A DNA stretch of 64,000 nucleotides from Eupeodes corollae (Eukaryota > Arthropoda > Insecta > Diptera > Syrphidae), in NCBI RefSeq assembly GCF_945859685.1, contig NC_079148.1:86991007-87055006 (forward strand), written 5' to 3'. Under the pieces are notes generated by a model. It did not search any database. It was not told the origin of the DNA and saw only the letters and a list, made by a program, of their open reading frames with translations. Every line of letters starts with the position of its first letter. Position 1 is the first letter of the stretch. This document shows, one piece after another, positions 23,480 to 35,650 of the stretch. The translations under genes and the position numbers were made by a program.

Positions 23480-24150
23480 CAGACATTTAGCTAAGCAGGG
23501 ATCTACAACCATAAGAAAGGCAGTAATTCTTCCTTTGAAATTCTGGCTGAAATTAAAATTGATGAAAATCAGGAAAAGCAATGTTACCCAAAACTGAACT
23601 TTGCAGAACGCCTATACTTACATGTATCAGATAAATTGCTCAAGCTGCCTTCAGTCTAACTTGTTGATTTCTATTAGAAAGATAGAAATCTAACCAATTA
23701 TATAGATGAAGTTTTCATAAATTTAGCTACAAAATTTAAGCAACGCATCTTCATCTTGATTGAGCTCGGAATGGTTATCGGGCATCACTAAAGAATTTGT
23801 TTTTGTTTAAAAATTCCAAAATTCTTCTTCTTTTCACCTTTTTCAAAAATGTTTGAACAAAACAAAGAAATTAGTGTTTAATTATTCATAATTTAAGTTT
23901 TAGACTTTTTGTGAAGAGGAATTACCTCAGCAATTTTAAGCAAACTTGGAATCACACCGCCGTTCACACTTATATTAAAGGTATTTGCCAGAACATCCAC
24001 AAGCATAAGCATTTGTTTTTAAATTATACTGGAACAGTTAAAATTGGTAACAGAACTAAATTTGTTTAAATTTTTGTATGATGAAAAGCACTTCACGGGG
24101 ACATCTAGGAGAATAAAAAAGACTTTCTATATAAATATTTTCGTTACCTA
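23480..24150 (-). mobile_element. LINE reverse-transcriptase relic
   Basis: On the minus strand GGVIPSLLKIAEVIPLHKKS (near 23965-23905) is the LINE RT entry signature. Further on, YLSNRNQQVRLKAA-like and VLQSSVLG pieces occur near 23690-23600 in shifting frames. No catalytic motif survives. Confidence 0.6.
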
Positions 24151-26985
24151 AATCTTCACTAAGCAAATCGGCATTTCATTGCTAAAAACCTTTTTCGAAA
24201 CATTTTCAGCTATAGAAATTAAAAAAAATATTGAAACGATTACCTATTTCAGTATTATCTATACTTCTTATTCCGCATTACTAAAGGTTTTTCAGATTTT
24301 AAACCATTATTTTATCTTTAATAAATTTAACCTCAAGGGTCAAGTATCTTTGCTTAATTCGATTTTATTTATCTCTCGGAGACTCGCTTAACATCGAACG
24401 TTAAAAAATAGGATGTAAAAATTAATAATTATGTTATTAAGTCCAATAGAAGAAAGATATTCAAAACCATGCAGTCATATTGGAATTTTGAAGGAATCTA
24501 TCTTATTGGCCGGTGATAAAAGTATATTTGGAAAACAAAACTGCGAATTTAATTCCTTCCACTCGCCAACATACTAGGCATCTAATTTTAACAAAATACC
24601 AGACGTTTTAGACTTTTTTGTATTTAAAGGTATCAAAGAAAAATCATAAAAGTGTCGATGGTGATAACGATTTATCGTGAGATTATATTTGAATAATTTT
24701 TTCACTGAGTGAAGCGGAAATAATTTAAAAAAGTAATTGGATTGCGGATGCTTCTACTTAATGTTAGTTTAGATCTCAATAACTTATGAAAATAAATAAA
24801 AGTAAATGGATTGGAAACCTGAAACAAAAAATCGATCTTTTTGCTGCACTTTAAAGAATTTCCAAAAATGATTCCATACAGCAGACCTAGAAAACTATCG
24901 ATGATATTGAAAATTTCAAACACCGAAATGTTGGGGACAAATATATATTTTTTACTGATTTTTTAAACTTTGCAAAAATAACTTTTTAACAAGTATAGAA
25001 ATCAGCATATTTTTTTTTAAATAATTTAACGTAAGAAACCTAAAAAAAGAACACAAAGTTTAGTTAGCTTAGACCTCAATAACTTCTGACCAGGGAAAAA
25101 AGTAATGTAATGTTTTGCAAATACCCGAAAAAGTTCGCAGAATTAAAGCACTCTTTAGGTATCCTGAATCAGCCGTAATCATGGCTTGTGTAGTTTTTCA
25201 ATGCTATTGGAGTTCCTTTTCTGTACGTTGAAATAAATATCATTTGATTTGTTTTGAAAAATACTGTTTTTTTAGGATTCAAAATGGAATCTTTTATTAG
25301 AAAAGTTGAATTAAAGTTTTCTTAATAGTAAATGTTTGCAATCCGTACAAACAATCTGTTTTACAGCATATAATATAACAATTTAATATAATAGAATTAA
25401 CCTTTATGGTAGGGACTTTATTTTAAAGTATGGTTATATCTCAAAAATGTGTTATGATTTATGAATAATAAATGTTACAAAATTGATAAGTCGTTATAGT
25501 TATGAGTCGTACTTCTGAGCCCCCCTTGACTGTGGGGGCATATATCTACGAGTATATATTTAACAGTTGACGTTTAGAAAACGTTTTCAACTTCAAATTT
25601 ATAAACTATAATACCCGTGTTTTGTTGGAAAATATATCAATAGTAAAGTAGGATTTAACACAAATAATAAAAACAATATCCGCAGTACGAATACTACCGA
25701 TAAAAGTTAAAGTATTACCTTACTACAGATGGGTTTCTGATATTTATACGAGTCTCGAATGGATCTTATGTGATTTCAAATGTTGGTACGATTGATATCG
25801 CATTTGTACTTCGTTGAGTAATTGTGTATTTGGAATCATGTGCTTTCCATTGGGGGAAAAAACAATCTGATACTGTTGATATTATTAAGTTTTGTTAATG
25901 AAAAAGGACTAACTGGGCTTATTTTGCAAGAGAAAACAATAGAAAAGATAATTAAGTTTTGTTATGTTTCCACCTCATATCTATCTCAGTTTAGATTAAA
26001 TAAATCTTTTTGGTGTTTAAACCACATAAGAAGATTTAACAATGATCAAATTTGACAGCACTTTCTAAAATGCAAATGGTGTTTCGAAGTTTCTTATGAA
26101 GTGCAGGTGAGATTGTTTGAATCGTGTTAAACAATGAAGAACTGAATAGTTCAGCACCATATACGAATATGCTACCTACGATATGAAACCAACTCATTCA
26201 CACTGGTTTTTTTCACACATTTTGACTCGATCCTGGTCGGGAAATCAAGCTCATTTCAACTTGATTCAGGTATATAAAGAATTTAGAATTGAGCTTCAAG
26301 CTCGCTTCAACACCACATGTTAATGTACCTAGTAGTCTACGAACAAACCCCCTTCTTGAAGTGTTTATTTTATGTCAAATTGTTTGGTTAAAACGCTGAA
26401 ATCGATTATCACTTTACACAGACGTATTTTTTTGATTTTGATTGTCAACTATTAAAAATCAGCTTACCCGATTTCACCCCTGGTCTGACTTTATCTGTTT
26501 CTTTTTTTTTAGTTTTTGATAAATTATTCTGGCAAATATTCAATTGTTTAAACATTCAAATATAAACACTGGACTTCTGCAGATCATTTTTTGGCAATTT
26601 CTCACTGTACTATATATGGAATAGCAAAAAAACATGGATCATATTGAAGCTTTTTTATGCTGAATTAATAATGGGAAAACAAATATTTTTGTTGTGGAGT
26701 GGTTGCAGGGGACAGCATGATGCCTCAAGTTGCCCCCATGTTTAGAGTTTCACTGATAAATGGAGGTAAGTCATTGGGAATTACATAATTTACATGTGAC
26801 TTTGTTTATAACAAACTGTTGGGGCCTAATTCGTTTTTTTTTTTTGAAGAAGTAAAATAAACTTACTTTGGGCCACTTTATTGATACGAGTATAATACTA
26901 GCGGATCTCACACATTGCATAACAATGAGTAATTGAGTTGTTATTCGGTTCGGTCATTTTAGATTTTGCTGGTTATGATAAGAAA
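24151..26985. other. no recognisable gene
   Basis: AT-rich. Short frames (24179-24391, 24702-24923, 25822-26055) have no recognisable domain. A small hairpin (GCCCCC at 25519 with GGGGGC at 25534) stands out. TACGAGTA occurs at about 25547 and 26885. The part from 26060 to 26160 may be a LINE C-terminus on the minus strand, too weak to call. Confidence 0.35.
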
Positions 26986-26989
26986 TGAT

Positions 26990-28240
26990 TACAATTAGAG
27001 CTCAGTGTGTGCCGGATGCAATGAGAAATCATAATGACAGATGTCAAAAACGTTCCATTCCACATTCTCGATGTGCCATTTAAGAAATAATCTCTATACT
27101 TGAAAATAAGCCCAAAATTGAGCTCAAGGGTAAACTGATAAGCATTCCTGGAAGTGCGTGTACTACGGCAGAATCGTTTAAGGGGCGGAAAGCAACTGGC
27201 TAATTCCTGGCAGCATTTTTGTCAATGTCAAACATGTGATCATTCTTTAAAAGGTGATCTGTGATACACATACCGAGTACTGACAGTTGATTAGTTTCCT
27301 GGATACAAGTGCTCCCTCATAGATAGTGTGGGTGTGTTACGCTTTAACGACAGGAGACAGCATTGAGTTTTTGAAGTATTAAATTCTACACGGTATTTGA
27401 TTCCTCATTGAACAATGCCGTTGAAGCTCCACACCCGAAGGACAAGGATGTGAATCTAGAGAATACTGTCGCGGTCGTCAGCGAAACAGTTAAATGGATT
27501 AGAAGTAGCAGACAAAAGATCATTTATGAATGTAAGGAAGAGAGTCGGAGACAAAACGGAGCCCTGGGGGACACCAGCATTTATTTAATGAATTTCAGAC
27601 TTGAAACCATCCAATACAACTTGTATTAAACGGTTGTAAAGGTAATTTGTAATCCAACGAAAAAGAGATTCATCAATACCAAAAACACGCAGTTTTGATA
27701 AGAGAGCTTGGTGCCAACCTCTATCAAAAGCTTTTGAAATATCAAGTGCAATAATCTTACTTTCTTCAAAACGGTGTAAAAATTTGTTCAACTGTTCGGT
27801 GAGATAAACCATGAGATCACAGTGGACATATTGCTACGAAGGTCAAATTGTCGGTCAAGAAGCTTCCGTTCTTCGACATATTTCTTGAGCTGATAATTAA
27901 TCAGCGTTTCAATGACCTTGGAAAGAAGGGACTTAAGTGCTATTGGACGATAGTTAGAGGGAGAGGAGGATTCGTTATTTTTAGTGATTGGCTGGACAAA
28001 TGCTATTTTCCATCCGCTCGGAAAGAGACCTGTAGAGTAGGAAAGATGGAAAAGCTTATGCAGTGGGTTTACCAGCGTTGAAGAACACCTCTTCAGAGCA
28101 TCTTTGTTTTTGTTATTATCTGTATAACAAAATTTATTTGAAGTCGATGTCACCACTGGTTCTTGAGATCTGGAAGACCAAAAAAGCTTACGAAAGTACA
28201 GGACTGAACCCAAGATTTCTAGCATGACAGTTCTAAACAC
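26990..28240 (-). mobile_element. LINE reverse-transcriptase relic
   Basis: Read 28240 to 26990. LFHLSYSTGLFPSGWKIAFV, SPSNYRPIALKSLLSKVIE and RKLLDRQFDLRS (28240-27788) form the RT fingers. ESKIIALDISKAFDRGWHQ and RWITNYLYNRLIQVVLDGF (27812-27585) form the palm. NAGVPQGSVL-like and CFADD (near 27490-27470) mark the active site, with F in place of Y. C-terminal pieces (VKRNTPTL, LGMCITDHLLKNDH) run to about 27200 and lower. Several frames are used; dead. Confidence 0.85.
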
Positions 28241-30381
28241 TTACCATCACGCCAATGGGTTAAACAAGAAAAGTTAAGGACATTTAAAGTTCGTGTTTTC
28301 TAGCAGTACATATGCTTTGTCGGGCGAGGGGATATGTTAACACTAAAAGTCATCAGATGGATGTTTCGTAAGCTTTGTTCAGGTGTGATACACTTAAACA
28401 TTTAAAACCTATAACAGAATAGGCACCCCAAACATTTAAAGATTTTTGCTTGAATCACCCTGTCACAGCTCTGAGGTGTGAACCCGGTCATATTTTATTC
28501 TCTCGGACTGGTTTTGATTTAGGTCAATGGTTCTTCTTTCCTTTCAATAATGGCATCTAAAAAATCATAATCTAAAGAGAACACGTCAAAATATTTTCCC
28601 AACAATCGTTCGGATATTTGCACGCAAAGCACTAAGCAAATAGGAACAAACCCTCAAAAGGAATGGCTAAAATAAACCGGAATGCTTCTTTTCAATACGT
28701 ATATATACCTTACATATATGCAAATACGTATGGTGGCTGATGGAACATCCTTTTTCAAAAGAATTTCACAGAAATCGGACAAATTCAAGTAAAAAAAAGG
28801 CTCCAAAAGAATTTTTGCATTCATTTTGGATTAAAAAAATTGTCTATAGATATACGTTTGTATATGTACGAGTATAATATTTGAAAGTAACCCACATCCA
28901 CATATTGTACTCATTCAATAATGTTGTGATGGAATTTCAGTATCAGTACTCCAATACCTTACGAAAAGTGTGTTGATAGATTTAATAGAGCCTAAATTCA
29001 AACAATACCTAAATTAAATTTGTGAAATACCTTCGAAGTATCATATTTCATTTTTTTACTAAACATAGGTATATTTAAATTCCAAATTGGAAAATCATAA
29101 CAAAAACTCCCATCGAGTAACGTCTCTCCAATAATGGAATAACCATCACCTCATATCACGGCCGGCTAACGTGTGTTGGTATTGACGTTTGTTTTTCACT
29201 TTGATTTCTATTGAATTCAGCAAAATGTTTATATTTTTCATCTTCTGCCAAAGGAAATCCAATTGTGTTTGGTCTTTATATAAAAACAACGAAAACCTCC
29301 ACAGAACACAATCATCGGGATCATATTACAAATTACTCTCGTTGCTTGATACCGAGGCCGAGACCAAAGACGATCGAAGACTGAGAATTTCAATTCCAAG
29401 ACATTCAGAGGGCTTTGCTCTAATTCTAATAGAGACGTCAAAACCAATGTTAACTGTTTTGTTGTTGTCATGATTTTTCCTATTTTAATTGCTTAATTGA
29501 GTTCTTGCTGAATTTTTTAAGTGGATTTTTCTGTTGTTGATGTACCTAGTTGGTACGAGTATTAACCCATACACGATATACACATCAGCATACCTATAGG
29601 AGGATACTTAGATACCGTCCCCAGTAGGGCATCATTGACAGGTAAATTAATCATTTTAAACGCTTAAGTGACATGACTGAGCCTTGTAGTGTTGAGTTTG
29701 TGTAGCCCATCGTCGAGGTTGAGGTGTCTTACGTTGAATAGAACGATAATGGGCGAAATGTATAAAATTTGCTGCCAGCACTAGTATCAATGCTGTATGC
29801 TGATGCTTGGGTAGAATACGCTCTCATTTTCAATTATGTTCTTAGGATTAAATAATTTAATTGGATGAATGAAGTTGTAATTATTATGATGTTAACACTT
29901 ACATATTTTTATTTTTTTTTTTTGTACTCTAAGGCGATGTGATATGTAAACTTAATGAGAATCTTGTTAACATCAAATGTCGTATAATTAATCTACACAA
30001 GAACTACGAGAACTCGTAAGATGTCAAATAAATGCAAAGAGTTTAAGGTCTTTTATATTTAATATACTAAGCTTTGGATAAAAGAAACAAGCAAACAAGT
30101 TATAGTGGAAAGGTATAACAGAGCTAATCATTAACACATAATAGTTGACATTCACCTTCACTATCACTTCTGCAACTGTCATAAGCTCCAAAAAAAAGTA
30201 CCTTTCAGTTTTTTAATTCACTGAAGTTATTAAATATTGCACCCAAATTCAGTAAAAGGGTAGGAATATCCTTCGTGTTCTAAATTATGAAAACTACCCC
30301 CCTTTTATTCTTTTCTTTTTTAATGAAGAACAAAGTGGTTGATTATAAATCTATAGCTTTGTATACAAACACAAGTACAAC
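28241..30381. other. no recognisable gene
   Basis: AT-rich. A frame at 29189-29473 with an opposed shadow has no recognisable domain. TACGAGTA near 28866 and 29553. The last 400 bases adjoin the inverted-repeat element. Confidence 0.35.
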
Positions 30382-31798
30382 CACAGATAATAAATATACA
30401 GATGTCCACACTGATTACTTCCCATCCCGTTAGTTTAATTATTTGTACAAATTTGAAAATAACCAACAATATTTAATATAAGGAAATATTTTAGTTTGAA
30501 AATCTAGTTTTGTTAAATAGATTTTTAGTCGAAAACAAATTTTTATCAATTTTAGTAGCATTTCTTAAATTTTTACAAATTGGATGAATGAAATTAATTT
30601 GAGAGATATTAAGAAATGAACACAAATTTTTACCAAATTTGCGTACTATTTCTTGCAGATTTTATTTTTTTATGAAAACCGACTGTTAGATTTTAATAAA
30701 AAAAAAACTGTTAATTATCGAAAACAATATTTTCTGTGAAATAAAAAAGAGTTAAAGACAATATATTTAATTTTGAAAAGATATTTAAGTCGAAAATCAA
30801 ATTTTACCAAATTTTATTAATTTTCCTGTTTAGGTTTTTATTTTTTGTAAAAAAAAACTGTCAATTCGATTTTTCTCAAAAATTTTACTGAATGTTGACA
30901 ACAATATTTTTTAAAATTAAAAAGTAGGTTAAAGCCAATATCTCAAAGTTTTGAAAAGATATTTGAGTCGAAATTCAGTTTTTACAAACTTTGAGTAATG
31001 TTTTCTTAGGTTTTTATAAAAAAAACTGTGAATTAGATTTTTTCTTAAAATTTTACCAGATGTTAAAAACTTTATTTTTCGTTGCACAAAATTGGTTTGG
31101 AGATAAAATAATTTTTTATTCTTAAAATTTTCGGTGACAGATTTTTGTTTAGTTTTTTTTTTTGATCTTTTTTTGAGCTATGGACGACGAGAAAAACGTC
31201 GCGAACGTACGATCGTACGAACGTACATACACACGCACGCACAGACATCTTTCTAAAAATCTTTTATTTCGACTCTAGGGACCCTGAAACGTCGAGAAAT
31301 GTCAAAATTTTCAATTTGACAAATCAGACCCACTACAATAACTTCCTATGGGAAGTTAAAATTAGAAAACACAAACTAAATCATCTGCACATTCACTTGC
31401 CTACACGATATTTTCTTATAGCAATACGTACAAACAACTTCTTCTATTCTACTTACCGGACAACTAACAATCGACATTCACAAAAAAATAAACAAAAACA
31501 AGATCCAACATTATCATTATCACCCCTTTCTTCTTTTACGCACCAAAACGCGCATAAAAAAAAGATATACCTGCATTTGTTTGCAACGAACCAAACATTG
31601 TTTTTGTATTCGTTTGCAAACAAAATATCAAATGAGAAGAGAAAAGTTTCTAGAACGAAAAAAAATATGCAAGGCAAAAAGAGCTTTCTCAGCTTTATTT
31701 TTAAAAGCTCTTGTCTGTTAAGGCTTGTCTGTTAAGAGAAAAATATGTTTCATTTTTTCCTGCTGGGATGAGACATCTGTATAAATTTATTATCTGTG
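30382..31798. mobile_element. DNA element with tandem-repeat interior and 7-base target duplication
   Basis: Ends are inverted repeats of 25 and 27 bases (CACAGATAATAAAT, then TT only in the right copy, then ATACAGATGTC). They are flanked by a perfect direct repeat GTACAAC (30375-30381 and 31799-31805). Inside (30470-31130) are degenerate tandem units of about 170-177 bases; the ACAATATTT anchor recurs at 30724, 30901 and, altered, 31069. Next come a 14-base palindrome CGTACGATCGTACG (31206-31219), an ACGCACGCAC tract, a GAAACGTCGAGAAATGTCAA block and an 8-base hairpin (arms at 31339 and 31351). No transposase is visible. A frame at 31316-31735 is AT-rich and unrecognised. Seven-base duplications and internal tandem repeats suggest a P-superfamily (Galileo/1360-like) non-autonomous element; this is inference. 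Confidence 0.65.
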
Positions 31799-31805
31799 GT
31801 ACAAC

Positions 31806-32340
31806 CTTTGTTTTCATATAGAAAGGCCCGACCAAGTTCATCCATAGTAGTGGTGAATAATAGCATTGAGGCTAATTCACCAAATCACATGGGAAATTTA
31901 ATTGGTATTTTTCTTCTTAGTGGTGAATTCGTTTAACACTAGATGGCACTGTGGCATGTTCGTAAGAAAGTTGGTTTGCGTATTTGATTAGTGCTATAAT
32001 AATTAGCATTCACGATTGATTGGTCTACAGTTGGCAGGTTATAATATAATTGTGTATAAACATTTCCCGAAATTATTGGTTTTAATGTTTCCAATTTATA
32101 AATTACCATCTAACCTTCTGACTTGAAGCTAATGAATATAATCTTATGGTTTTGTAAGGGCTATACAAAACAAACTCAGAATTAAAGGTGTATAATTGTG
32201 TGTATGTATTTATGGGTACATAAATATTTCATGAACAGTTCTGGTCATGTACTAAGCCAATCAAATTAAAGTTATATTTTCAGTTAAAAATTAACTATCC
32301 ATTGGTAAATTAAAAATTTAACTAAATTGTTTAAGTACTT
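31806..32340. other. no recognisable gene
   Basis: AT-rich; nothing recognised. Confidence 0.3.
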
Positions 32341-32880
32341 AAAAATGTTGCTATTAGTTAATGAAGAACAAAGAACCGTTTATGACCACATCATGCTCGC
32401 AGTTTCGGCAAAAAAAGGATGGACCAGGTGGAACTAGCAAAACATTCTATACATTTCTTTAATTCTTGAAATAAGATCAAATAATGGTATCGCATTGGCT
32501 GTTGCATCTTCGGCATTGCGGCAAATTTATTGGATGAAGGCGAAACAGCTCATTCAGTATTTAACCTGCTACTAAATATTCAAAATAACCCAGGCGCGGT
32601 TTAGCAAAAAAAACTATCATCAATGGCCACAGTGCTGAACAAATGTAAAATTATCATCTGGGTTGAATGTACTTTTGCACACAAACATTCGGTTGAGGCG
32701 TTGAACAAGGGATCCATCAGCTGAAACATTTTCAAACCAATTGTTAGATATAGGCGACGGAAAAGTTACTACAGATGAAACTGGATTCATAAAATTACCG
32801 GTAGATTTCTGCACGATTATTGATTCACGATGCAGGATGCTCTCATTGGCCAGATATTTCTCGTTGTACACAGACAATAT
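32341..32880 (+). mobile_element. Helitron helicase relic
   Basis: Plus-strand pieces of the Pif1-like Helitron helicase occur in order. NEEQRTVYDHIMLAVS begins near 32358. The Walker A loop follows (GGACCAGGTGGAACTAGC near 32422, GPGGTS). Then come SNNGIALAVASSA, LNKCKI, and, after an internal deletion near 32715, AETFSNQLLDIGDGKVTTD and FIKLPVDFC. Frames shift repeatedly. Related to the copy at 60.4-61.4 kb, but with a different internal deletion. No ends were found; the right side adjoins a LINE. Confidence 0.75.
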
Positions 32881-34050
32881 TCAAATCACTATTAAGTGCC
32901 GATTGAAACCACCAAAACTGGTTCTCCTGCTTCACCCTAACAGTACGGTCCTGTTCGGACACAGCCCTACTAAACCGAAGGAGCTCTGCTCCGCCTTGTG
33001 CCATGACGTCCCGATTGTACAGGAGTCGCCTCTCCACGGTTCGCCGTCTGACGTGGTAGATTAGCGGAACTGCCAATCTATCCTGTATCAGACCGCATCT
33101 TTCTAAAAAGAGGAATGCGTTTGGTCTAATGAAGCCGCTCAAACGTGTACTCTCTAAATATATACTCGTGAGTCGTTCGGATAGAACGCCCCAAAAATTA
33201 AATTGTTGGTCGAAGACATAGCTCTTGCAATGTGACCTCGAACGAGTTTTATCACGAAATTGTCAATTCTGTTGATTCGAAAATAAGTTAAGCCTGTACA
33301 GGGTCGTAAACACTGCCGCTCGGATACTCGAAACTTCTCCATCTGGGAAGGCGCAACGTTGAACCATACAGTACAACCATAAACGATCATCGGCCGTTAA
33401 AAGCTCTGTAGCAAATTACCTTCATTCTGGGGTCAAGTCGACTGCTGTTAAACAGCCGTTTCGTTGAGAGTTCCTCTGGCCCTGGTCAGTGCAGCATTTA
33501 TATGCCTGTCGAAATATAAATACTGATCTAACCAGATACCGAGGTTTTTCAATTCACTTTTGCTTGCTAATGATTAACGATGACCATCTTGCGCCAATTC
33601 TTGCAGGTATCCCTCGTGGCCCTAGACAACGGAGTGTGGAACAGAATTGTCTCCGACTTCTTTATATTGAAATCACACTGCAAGAGAATTCTAATAACCT
33701 CAACATTTCGGGCCGTTCTGTACGCAATTAGATCGTCGGCGTATATACAACAATGGCTTGCTTATGCCAATCGTGCTCAGTTTTAAGTAAAGACCCTTTA
33801 ATGATACGGTGTCAAAGGTCTTTTCCAAATCAACCAGTACCTTTGATTTGTTGTTTTGATTTATTCCATTGGATATCTGAAATGAGTTTAGACGCAGCAT
33901 GAATTGTGTCATGACCCGGCTTGAACCCGAACTGTTTATCCGGAATTATTTTGTTGTATGGAGCCCTTTTAGTCAGAGCCCTATTAATGATTTTTTCGAA
34001 ATCTTTACTGATGCTAAGAAGACTTATCGACCGAAGATTTGACGTGTACA
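32881..34050 (-). mobile_element. Jockey-like LINE relic
   Basis: Read 34050 to 32881. NSFQISNGINQNNKSKVLVD then DLEKTFDTVSLKGLYLKLS (33912-33750) is the RT palm start. SRMSYIRRR-like and SPTI pieces follow. C-terminal frames at 33390-33154 (VYGCTVWFNVAPSQMEKFRV, QCLRPCTGL) and 33142-32900 (RCGLIQDRLAVPLIYHVRRR, LLYNRDVMAQGGAELLRFSR, ending QFWWFQ) complete it. Dead through frameshifts. Confidence 0.75.
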
Positions 34051-34051
34051 G

Positions 34052-34086
34052 TCCATCTCACTAACCATCATGCCACGGGTACTACT
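34052..34086 (-). repeat. SINE head fragment with A box
   Basis: The complement reads GTAGTACCCGTGGC, then ATGATGGTTAGTG, matching the tRNA-like 5' end of the SINE family. Only about 35 bases survive, wedged between the LINE and the tandem-repeat element. Confidence 0.6.
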
Positions 34087-34087
34087 T

Positions 34088-35215
34088 TTTTGACTCAAAT
34101 GTCTTTTCAAAAACTTGAGACTGTGGCTTCCAACTAACTTCATCTTAAAAGAAATATTGTTTTCAACATTCGGTAAAATTTTGAGACGAATTTAATGTAC
34201 AGATTTTTTACAAAAAATAAAAACTTAAAAGAAAATTTAACAAAAGTTGGTAAAAATCGAGTTTCGACAAAAATATTTTTTCAAAAATTTAAGATTAGAT
34301 TTAGATTTAAGACTTACAAATAAATTTACCCTATAAAAAATATTGTTTTCAACATTTGGAAATATTTTAAGAAAAATCGCAAAAAAAATTGATTTTCGAC
34401 TCCAATATATTTCCAAAACTTTGGGATATTGGCTTTAAACTACTTTTATCTTTTGAAAAGTATTGTTGTCAACATTCGGTAAAATTTTGAGACAAATCGA
34501 ATGGACAGTTTTTTTTACAAAAAACTATAAAATTAAAAAAAATAACTTAATTTTGGTAAAAATAGAGTTTCGACTCAAATATCTTTTGAAAAATTTGAGA
34601 TTATGGCTTCCAACTAATTTTATCTTATAAGAAATATTGTTTTCAACATTCAGTAAAATTAAGAAAAAATCTAATTGACAGATTTATATACAAAAAATAA
34701 AAACCCAAACAAAAAACAATACTAAAACTTGGTAACAATTTACTTTCGACTCAAATAGCTTTTCCAAAATAAAATTTATTGTCTCCAAACTTTTTTTGTA
34801 TTTCACAGAAAATGTTTTTTTTGATATTCAATATTTTTTTATCCAAAAGTCCGTTTTTTTATAAAAAAAATAAAATCTACAAAAAATAGTACTCAAATTT
34901 GGTAAAAATTAATGTGCGGTTCTTGATATCTCTTAAATTAATTTTATTTATCCAATTTATAAAAATTTAAGAAATGCTACTAAAATTGGTAAACATTTGT
35001 TTTTGACTAAAAATCTATTTAACCAAACAAGATTTTCAAACTAAACTATTTCTTAATATGAACAATTTAGTTGGTAATTTTATTTTTTTTAAGAATAATT
35101 CAACTGACAACTTTTTTAACCCAACACTAAAACCTACAAACTTTTAAGCAAAACAAATCGTTAGACTGGATGAGAAGTTATCAGTGTGGGTCGCATCCCA
35201 GCCTCATTTTTTTTT
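34088..35215 (-). mobile_element. inverted partial copy of the 30.4-31.8 kb element
   Basis: The complement is collinear with 30402-31130. For example, TTTAGTCAAAAACAAATG, ATTTTAGTAGCATTTC and the CACACTGATAACTTCTCATCC end (near 35200) match the other copy closely. It holds about five degenerate tandem units anchored at ATTGTTTTCAACATTCGG (34156, 34342, 34462, 34636 and, decayed, 34811), spaced 186, 120, 174 and 175 bases. The outer CACAGATAATAAAT end is missing. Confidence 0.7.
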
Positions 35216-35299
35216 AAATTCGATATTTGGTCATTTTTTACGAAAATTAAATGTAAAACGTTAATAAGAAGTTCTAAATAACTGCATACCAAAAATATT

Positions 35300-35650
35300 T
35301 TTAATTAAACATGGTTGGCCTTTATTTGTTTGAAAATCTTAATGACAGGAGCAAAAATGAGAAACTCTCTACATCGTTTCTTGAATAGACAGTACAGAAC
35401 AGAAAGAGTCTGCAGGAAGACCAGGTTAAGCAACATAAGGTTATGGAAGTCAATTTCTAAATTTGACTTGGTAGGTCTAATATTCAAGGAAATATTTGAT
35501 CCAAGATAAGAAAAAGGTTTCAATAAAATAATTCTGTAATTAAGTTGGTCAAAAGCTTTAGAAAATTCCGAGTTTCATTATTTGATCGAATTGTGAGAAG
35601 ATTTGTAGCGGTTGATATTTTTCTCACAAATCTGTGTTTCTGTTTTGCAA
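35300..35650 (-). mobile_element. LINE reverse-transcriptase relic
   Basis: On the minus strand SEFSKAFDQLNYRIILLKPF (near 35570-35510) is the RT palm block. RFVRKISTATNLL-like sequence (near 35640-35600) lies just upstream, as in Jockey-type RT. The frame then runs on to 35305 without recognisable motifs. Fragment only. Confidence 0.55.

Noticed and set aside
29189..29473. 94-codon plus-strand frame with an opposed minus frame
   Set aside because: Both strands open, no motif; likely chance.
31316..31735. 139-codon plus-strand frame
   Set aside because: Composition follows the AT-rich base bias (Lys, Asn, Phe, Leu) inside a mobile element; no domain recognised.
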